Below, one piece after another: positions 44,817-49,058 of a stretch of 49,058 bases of DNA. The number at the start of each line of letters is the position of its first letter. Positions within the stretch are counted from its first letter, which is position 1. The notes beneath the pieces are model-generated. The model did no database searches, was not told the origin of the DNA, and worked only from the letters and a program-made list of their open reading frames with translations. Made by a program: the position numbers and the translations under genes. Source of the stretch: Spirochaetales bacterium (GTDB lineage Bacteria; Spirochaetota; JAAYUW01); NCBI GenBank assembly GCA_012797605.1, contig JAAZOT010000067.1, forward strand, positions 1-49,058, in the 5' to 3' direction.

Positions 44817-45560
44817 ATGAAAAAATATATCGAAAGACCAATTCCAAAAGGAAAAGAATTAAATTGGGAATCAATTAGATCAGTCCCTATAAACGAAAGT
44901 GAGGAACCTTTGGTCCCATTAAATATTTATCCGGAAAAAATAATCTGTCATCCAGAATACTTCATACAGCAAATTCCAAATGCTATGCCTGTTCTATATA
45001 TTAGGGAAGGAGTTTATAAAAAATTAATTGCTGCTGCTAAAAATCTACCTAAAAGTTATAAATTTGTTGTCTTTGACGCATATCGACCTGTTGAGGTTCA
45101 GAAATCCTTATTCGATAGTTATAAAGTAAAATTAGCCAAAGAAAATCCAACAATGGATGAAGAACAACTAGTAGCTCTGACATTAAATTTTGTATCTTTG
45201 CCATCTACTGATCTCAAAAAGCCATCAGCTCATAATACAGGTGGTTCTATAGATTTAACGATAGCAAATGGTGAAGGGATATTACTTGATATGGGATCTT
45301 ATTTTGATGATATGGGGGATATAGTTATTACAGATTATTTTGAAGAAAAACTAAAAAAAGGTGAAAAGATTACAGAAAGAGAAAAAAATATTATAGAAAA
45401 TAGAAGGTTGCTGTATAATGTAATGATAGAACAGGGTTTTACAAATTTTGTTAATGAATGGTGGCATTATGATTATGGTAACCAACTTTGGGCTTACAAT
45501 GGAAACCATAAATATGCAATATATACAAGTACAAAACCATTTTTCTTCTGGAAATTATAA
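44817..45560 (+). CDS. D-alanyl-D-alanine dipeptidase (VanX/DdpX family)
   Basis: This zinc dipeptidase hydrolyses D-Ala-D-Ala. The 247 residues carry the family residues: AYRP with the catalytic-site Arg, SAHNTGGSIDL with His139 and Asp146, and EWWHYDYG with Glu214 and His217. GAGGT precedes the ATG. No signal peptide is seen, so it is probably cytoplasmic. There is no VanH or VanA ligase gene nearby, so a role in D-Ala recycling or cell-wall turnover (DdpX-like) is more likely than glycopeptide resistance. It is a single-gene unit, convergent with the acyl-CoA synthetase gene, and a hairpin with T-tracts lies between them. Confidence 0.94.
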   Translation: MKKYIERPIPKGKELNWESIRSVPINESEEPLVPLNIYPEKIICHPEYFIQQIPNAMPVLYIREGVYKKLIAAAKNLPKSYKFVVFDAYRPVEVQKSLFDSYKVKLAKENPTMDEEQLVALTLNFVSLPSTDLKKPSAHNTGGSIDLTIANGEGILLDMGSYFDDMGDIVITDYFEEKLKKGEKITEREKNIIENRRLLYNVMIEQGFTNFVNEWWHYDYGNQLWAYNGNHKYAIYTSTKPFFFWKL

Positions 45561-45601
45561 ATAAAAAATAGTTAAATTAAATAAGCATAGACAAAAAAAT
45601 T

Positions 45602-45630
45602 AAAAGAGATCGAAAGGTAATTTCTTTTTT
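45602..45630. terminator. Probable bidirectional terminator between convergent genes
   Basis: AAAAGAGAT (45602-45610) and ATTTCTTTT (45620-45628) pair over nine bases, with one G-U in the plus-strand RNA, around a nine-base loop. A T-tract follows on the plus strand and an A-tract precedes it, which serves the minus strand. It lies between the dipeptidase gene and the acyl-CoA synthetase gene. Confidence 0.5.
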
Positions 45631-45659
45631 TAATATTTTTTATCTTGTAATATTTTTAT

Positions 45660-47450
45660 CTAAGAATATACAGTAATTTTTTCTCTAGTTTTATCTATTG
45701 CTTGTCTTTTAATCTTTTTTGTAGTCGTTTTTTCAAATTCATTATCATAGATTGAAAAGTAATGAATTCTTTTGAAATTTGAAATCTTTTGATTATTTTG
45801 TTTTATTTCTTCTTTAATTAAAGGCTCTATTTCCCTTATTGTAATATTTTCTTTTGGCTTATTTAAAATTTTTTCAAGGTTTTCATAATTTGGATATATA
45901 TATGCAACTATTGTTTCATTTTTTGTTTTTTCTTCAATCATTTCATCAACCACAATTTCAGAAATAATCTGACTATTTTCATAAAGTACTTCGATATCTT
46001 CCGGATAAATATTTTTACCATTCCTAGTCACTATGACATTTTTCTTTCTGCCTCGAATATATATAAAACCGTCTTTATCTATAAAGCCATAATCACCAGT
46101 CAAGAAGTAACCATCAGAAAAAGTGTTTCGTGTTGCTTCAGGATCATTGTAATATCCAAGCATAACACTATCGCCCTTTACTGCAATTTCACCAACTCCT
46201 TCCTCATCTTTATCGAAAATTTCAAAGTCATGTTCTGGAAGAGGCATTCCAGCAGCATCATTTTTGAAATAATAATCACGATTTGCAGCAAGAAATGGGG
46301 AACATTCAGAAATACCATAACCCTGTAAGACTCTGAAGCCAAGACTCTGTAAGAACTTCGAGACTTCTGGCTTTACAGCAGCTCCTCCAGAAATGAAAAG
46401 GTCAAGTTTCCCACCAAAAGCTTTATGGATAGGTGTAAATATAATTCTTCTTAACTTTCTAGCATGTTTTTTGCCAAGCAAAAGATCAAAAAAAGATCCT
46501 ATCCCATCACCTATAGTATAATATATTTTTGTTCCTATGGAGTGTGAAAGTTTTTCTTTTAATCTTTTAGCCAAAGCTTCAAGTAAAAGAGGAACGACAT
46601 TTATATTCGTAATTTTTCCTTCTTTAATATTATCTGCAAGTTTTTTAAGACTTTGTGCATAGACTATTTTTGAACCGGCATGAACTTGACATAAAAACCC
46701 ACAGGTACACTCATAGGCATGATGAAGTGGAAGAACCGATAAGAAATATTTAGTATCATCTATCCAGATAAGTTTTCTCATACCATATATATTTTGAACT
46801 ATATTAAACTGGGATAGCATAACACCTTTAGGTTTCCCAGTTGTGCCAGAAGTAAATAAAATTGAGGTACAATTTTTAGGGTCAATAATAATTTCATCGT
46901 ATTTTTTACTGCCAGATTCTCTAATTTTACCACCTTTTTCTGTAGCTTCAGCAAAATCATCCAATACTTTTTTAGAGTTTTTTATATTTTCATCTAATTT
47001 AGTAAAAGGAATAATTCCCTTTATAAAGTCATATTTTGATGAAAGTTTTATAAAGACTTCTAAAAAACTATTTTCGCAAATTACTATAGATGGGGTAGAT
47101 ATTGAAATAATAGATTCAATCTCATTTTCTTTTAACTCTTTGTCTATTGGGACTACTATAAAGTTTGAAGTTGTTATAGCATAGTAAGAAATAGCCCATG
47201 TTCTACAATTTTTACCTATTAAGGCAATTCTATCTCTTTGATTTATAGGTAAAGAAAGAAGGTATTCTCCGAAATTTGTAACTGATTTTCTAAAGTCATT
47301 AAATGATATTCCTTCATATTGATCTTTTTCGTTTTTTTCAAAAAAAGAAAGTTGATCTCCATAATTTTCACAAGTTTTATTAAGCATATCCTTAAAATCT
47401 TTTCTCTGTTCAATTTGATATAGTGGATAACCATAATTTTGCCAAATCAT
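45660..47450 (-). CDS. Long-chain acyl-CoA synthetase (AMP-forming)
   Basis: This enzyme activates fatty acids by adenylation and transfer to CoA (or ACP). The 596 residues show the AMP-binding signature ILFTSGTTGKPKGVMLSQFN, LPLHHAYECTCG, the acceptor motif GYGISECSPFLAANR, LTGDYGFIDKDGFIYIRGRKKN and VTRNGKNIYPEDIE. The type resembles the bacterial FadD-like enzymes common in spirochaetes, which take up host or environmental fatty acids. GGGAGG precedes the ATG. A likely promoter is at 47533-47560. The chain length of the substrate cannot be told. Confidence 0.94.
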   Translation of the reverse strand: MIWQNYGYPLYQIEQRKDFKDMLNKTCENYGDQLSFFEKNEKDQYEGISFNDFRKSVTNFGEYLLSLPINQRDRIALIGKNCRTWAISYYAITTSNFIVVPIDKELKENEIESIISISTPSIVICENSFLEVFIKLSSKYDFIKGIIPFTKLDENIKNSKKVLDDFAEATEKGGKIRESGSKKYDEIIIDPKNCTSILFTSGTTGKPKGVMLSQFNIVQNIYGMRKLIWIDDTKYFLSVLPLHHAYECTCGFLCQVHAGSKIVYAQSLKKLADNIKEGKITNINVVPLLLEALAKRLKEKLSHSIGTKIYYTIGDGIGSFFDLLLGKKHARKLRRIIFTPIHKAFGGKLDLFISGGAAVKPEVSKFLQSLGFRVLQGYGISECSPFLAANRDYYFKNDAAGMPLPEHDFEIFDKDEEGVGEIAVKGDSVMLGYYNDPEATRNTFSDGYFLTGDYGFIDKDGFIYIRGRKKNVIVTRNGKNIYPEDIEVLYENSQIISEIVVDEMIEEKTKNETIVAYIYPNYENLEKILNKPKENITIREIEPLIKEEIKQNNQKISNFKRIHYFSIYDNEFEKTTTKKIKRQAIDKTREKITVYS

Positions 47451-47532
47451 ATAACCTCCCTTCTTTTTGACTTTCTTTTTTGAATCCTAAATATATAACT
47501 GTTTGTTTAATCAAAAAAATTTTTCTACAAGG

Positions 47533-47560
47533 ATAATACAATAAAAAATTAAATAATCAA
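47533..47560 (-). promoter_or_regulatory. Candidate promoter of the acyl-CoA synthetase gene
   Basis: On the minus strand, TTGATT (47560-47555) and TATTAT (47538-47533) are separated by 16 bases, giving a leader of about 75 bases before the ATG. Confidence 0.4.
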
Positions 47561-47654
47561 TCAAATTAAATTTATCCTTTTAATTTTTTAAAATAAGGTT
47601 ATTTATTTTGTTAATTTAATAAATAGGAAAAATAATAAAATTGTTGAGGTAAAA

Positions 47655-48572
47655 ATGAAATTATATAATGTAGGTAGCGATATCTTAAAGACCTTGAAAG
47701 ATATTTTAGGTATTGCTTTAGGAAGTGCTATATGTGGCTTTGCTTATTCATTGTTTTTAATACCTTTTAAAGTAGCTCCAGGTGGTGTGGGTGGGCTTTC
47801 ACAAATTCTATATTATAAATTTAATATTTCAGCCGGTATATCTATGTTAATTTTCAATATTCCTTTATTTATAATCGGTGTATTAGTTTTGGGAAGAATG
47901 TTTGGAATAAAAACAATTGTAGCAATATTACTCGTTTCTTTCTTTACAGATTTATTTTCTTATAAAAACATATTAAACTTTAAGGTCCTAATACCATATT
48001 TATTCCAGATTAATAGTACAGCTTATTCATTTACAGATCAAATATTACTTGGAACTTTAGCAGGCGCATCTCTTCTTGGAGTTGGAATGGGTATTGTATT
48101 TAGATTCAATGGATCGACTGGAGGAACAGATATACCAGCACTTCTATTAAAAAAATATCTTGGAGTTTCAGTTGGAACTGGTTTTTTAATTATAGATTCA
48201 ATAATAATATTTTCCATAGGAGTTGTCTTTAAGAATGCGAACATAATTTTGTGGGGTTTTATAAGTTTATTCGTTTCTTCAAAAGTTACTGATTATGTTT
48301 TAGAAGGTTTACCTGGAACAAAAGGTGTATTCATAATAACCGAGCATCCTGATGTAATAAGACAATTTATCCTTAAAAATCTAGATAGAGGTTGTACAAT
48401 TTTTAAGGGTGAAGGTGGATATTCAGAGAAAAACATTGATATTTTATATGTAGTAATAAATCTCAGAGAGTTAACAAAACTAAAAGAAACAATCATCAAA
48501 TGTGATCCCAAGGCTTTTGTAATTGTCAATGATGTAAATGAAGCTTTGGGATATGGTTTTAAAGAATTTTAA
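47655..48572 (+). CDS. YitT-family membrane protein (DUF161 plus DUF2179)
   Basis: This is a membrane protein of 305 residues. Five or six hydrophobic helices (residues about 15-215) include the family segments LFLIPFKVAPGGVGGLSQIL and MGIVFRFNGSTGGTDIPALLL. A cytoplasmic DUF2179 domain (about 220-300) contains GVFIITEHPDVIRQFIL, RGCTIFKGEGGYS, and DPKAFVIVNDVNEALGYGF. Proteins of this type are widespread and of unknown function, perhaps transporters with a regulatory domain. GAGGT precedes the ATG. It is divergent from the acyl-CoA synthetase gene and upstream of the phosphofructokinase gene. Confidence 0.94.
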   Translation: MKLYNVGSDILKTLKDILGIALGSAICGFAYSLFLIPFKVAPGGVGGLSQILYYKFNISAGISMLIFNIPLFIIGVLVLGRMFGIKTIVAILLVSFFTDLFSYKNILNFKVLIPYLFQINSTAYSFTDQILLGTLAGASLLGVGMGIVFRFNGSTGGTDIPALLLKKYLGVSVGTGFLIIDSIIIFSIGVVFKNANIILWGFISLFVSSKVTDYVLEGLPGTKGVFIITEHPDVIRQFILKNLDRGCTIFKGEGGYSEKNIDILYVVINLRELTKLKETIIKCDPKAFVIVNDVNEALGYGFKEF

Positions 48573-48685
48573 AATAATAATTTCAAAATAAAGTTTTATT
48601 AGAAATAAAATGTAAGTACATATTTAACGGAATTTTAATTTTGAATAAACAAAGTTTTATAAAAAGTATAAAAAATGGAGTAAAA

Positions 48686-49058
48686 ATGGAAAATTTTGAT
48701 TTTGACTTTTCTATTAAGAATCTTGGAAAACCCATATATTTTTCTCCAATCAAAAATATAAATTTTATAAAGGACTCAGAAAAAATTTTTTACAATATAA
48801 ATTATGATGATGTAAAAAAGGCAATATCAAATGATGATGAAAAGTCACTTATAATACTTGAAAAAGCAGGTCCTAGAGAGAATATATTTTTTGATCCAGA
48901 AAAAACAACTGCTGGTATTGTAACATGCGGTGGTTTGTGTCCAGGACTTAATAATGTTATAAGATCACTTGTATTGCAACTTCTTTATCAATATGGAGTT
49001 AAAAAAATAATTGGTTTTAGATATGGATATCGAGGGATAGATATCTCTAATAAAATAA
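48686..49058 (+). CDS. 6-phosphofructokinase, plant/spirochaete-like clade, 3' end outside window
   Basis: The first 124 codons of a phosphofructokinase are present, with no stop before the window end. The N-terminal extension (about 75 residues, including EKAGPRENIFFDP) and the phosphate-binding segment AGIVTCGGLCPGLNNVIRSL, followed by KIIGFRYGYRGI, match the plant-like clade that also occurs in spirochaetes. The residues that distinguish ATP from pyrophosphate as phosphoryl donor lie beyond the window, so the donor cannot be decided. The start is the ATG at 48686 with GGAG five bases upstream; an earlier ATG (48675) runs straight into a stop. It commits fructose 6-phosphate to glycolysis. 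Confidence 0.92.
   Translation, partial: MENFDFDFSIKNLGKPIYFSPIKNINFIKDSEKIFYNINYDDVKKAISNDDEKSLIILEKAGPRENIFFDPEKTTAGIVTCGGLCPGLNNVIRSLVLQLLYQYGVKKIIGFRYGYRGIDISNKI

Noticed and set aside
44817-45560. Glycopeptide resistance cluster
   Set aside because: Only the VanX-like dipeptidase is present; no VanH, VanA-type ligase or VanRS genes are nearby.

Overview
The window is a low-GC (AT-rich by eye, not computed) bacterial chromosome segment with tightly packed genes, short spacers, mostly AGGAGG-type ribosome binding sites and some TTG/GTG starts. I see no transposase, integrase, phage gene or CRISPR array. The content suggests an anaerobic, Gram-negative-type (OmpA protein, lipoprotein, NlpD-like protein) and spirochaete-like bacterium. 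The spirochaete-like elements are a DUF4416 + DRTGG pair, membrane TPR proteins (one with an Mrr-like tail), a V-type ATPase, a plant/spirochaete-type phosphofructokinase and a dCache chemoreceptor. B12-dependent ribonucleotide reductase and ThyX fit an anaerobic lifestyle. Placement in Spirochaetota is inference; no rRNA is present to prove it.

Layout. 1-4.2 kb: end of a PIN-PhoH ATPase gene, acylphosphatase, an NlpD-like LysM protein with a degenerate LytM domain, a sigma-70 factor, and a lipoprotein. 4.4-7.8 kb: rho, rpmE, thyX, then ttcA convergent and overlapping thyX. 8-11.6 kb: active M23 peptidase, M20 amidohydrolase, exported protein. 11.7-14 kb: DRTGG/DUF4416 pair (minus), a catalytically degenerate CheB domain plus a separate receiver (plus), and thioredoxin (minus). 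14.2-18.9 kb: three TPR membrane or exported proteins. 18.9-20.6 kb: tRNA-Val, tRNA-Gly, terminator and glycyl-tRNA synthetase. 20.6-25.7 kb: a 1308-residue barrel/Ig-repeat/OmpA protein and galE. 25.7-31.2 kb: a chemoreceptor with an extra C-terminal Cache-like domain, nrdJ, and a lone receiver. 31.3-40.2 kb: a complete nine-gene V/A-type ATPase operon in the order G/H-I-K-E-C-F-A-B-D, whose K subunit keeps Na+-binding residues. 40.2-40.3 kb: a 49-codon remnant of a second cheB on the minus strand. 40.5-43.3 kb: tldD and tldE. 43.4-49 kb: DUF819 transporter, VanX-type dipeptidase, acyl-CoA synthetase, YitT-family protein and the start of a phosphofructokinase.

How the genes fit together: energy coupling (Na+-type V-ATPase), deoxynucleotide supply (NrdJ, thioredoxin, ThyX), envelope upkeep (M23 enzyme, NlpD-like factor, OmpA bridge, VanX), and signalling (chemoreceptor, two lone receivers, pseudo-CheB). 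The less explained parts are the split pseudo-CheB/receiver pair with a second CheB fragment elsewhere, the periplasm-spanning Ig/OmpA protein, the chemoreceptor with a sensor-like domain after its signalling tip, the asparagine/glutamate-rich arm on Rho, and the degenerate Mrr domain on a membrane TPR protein.
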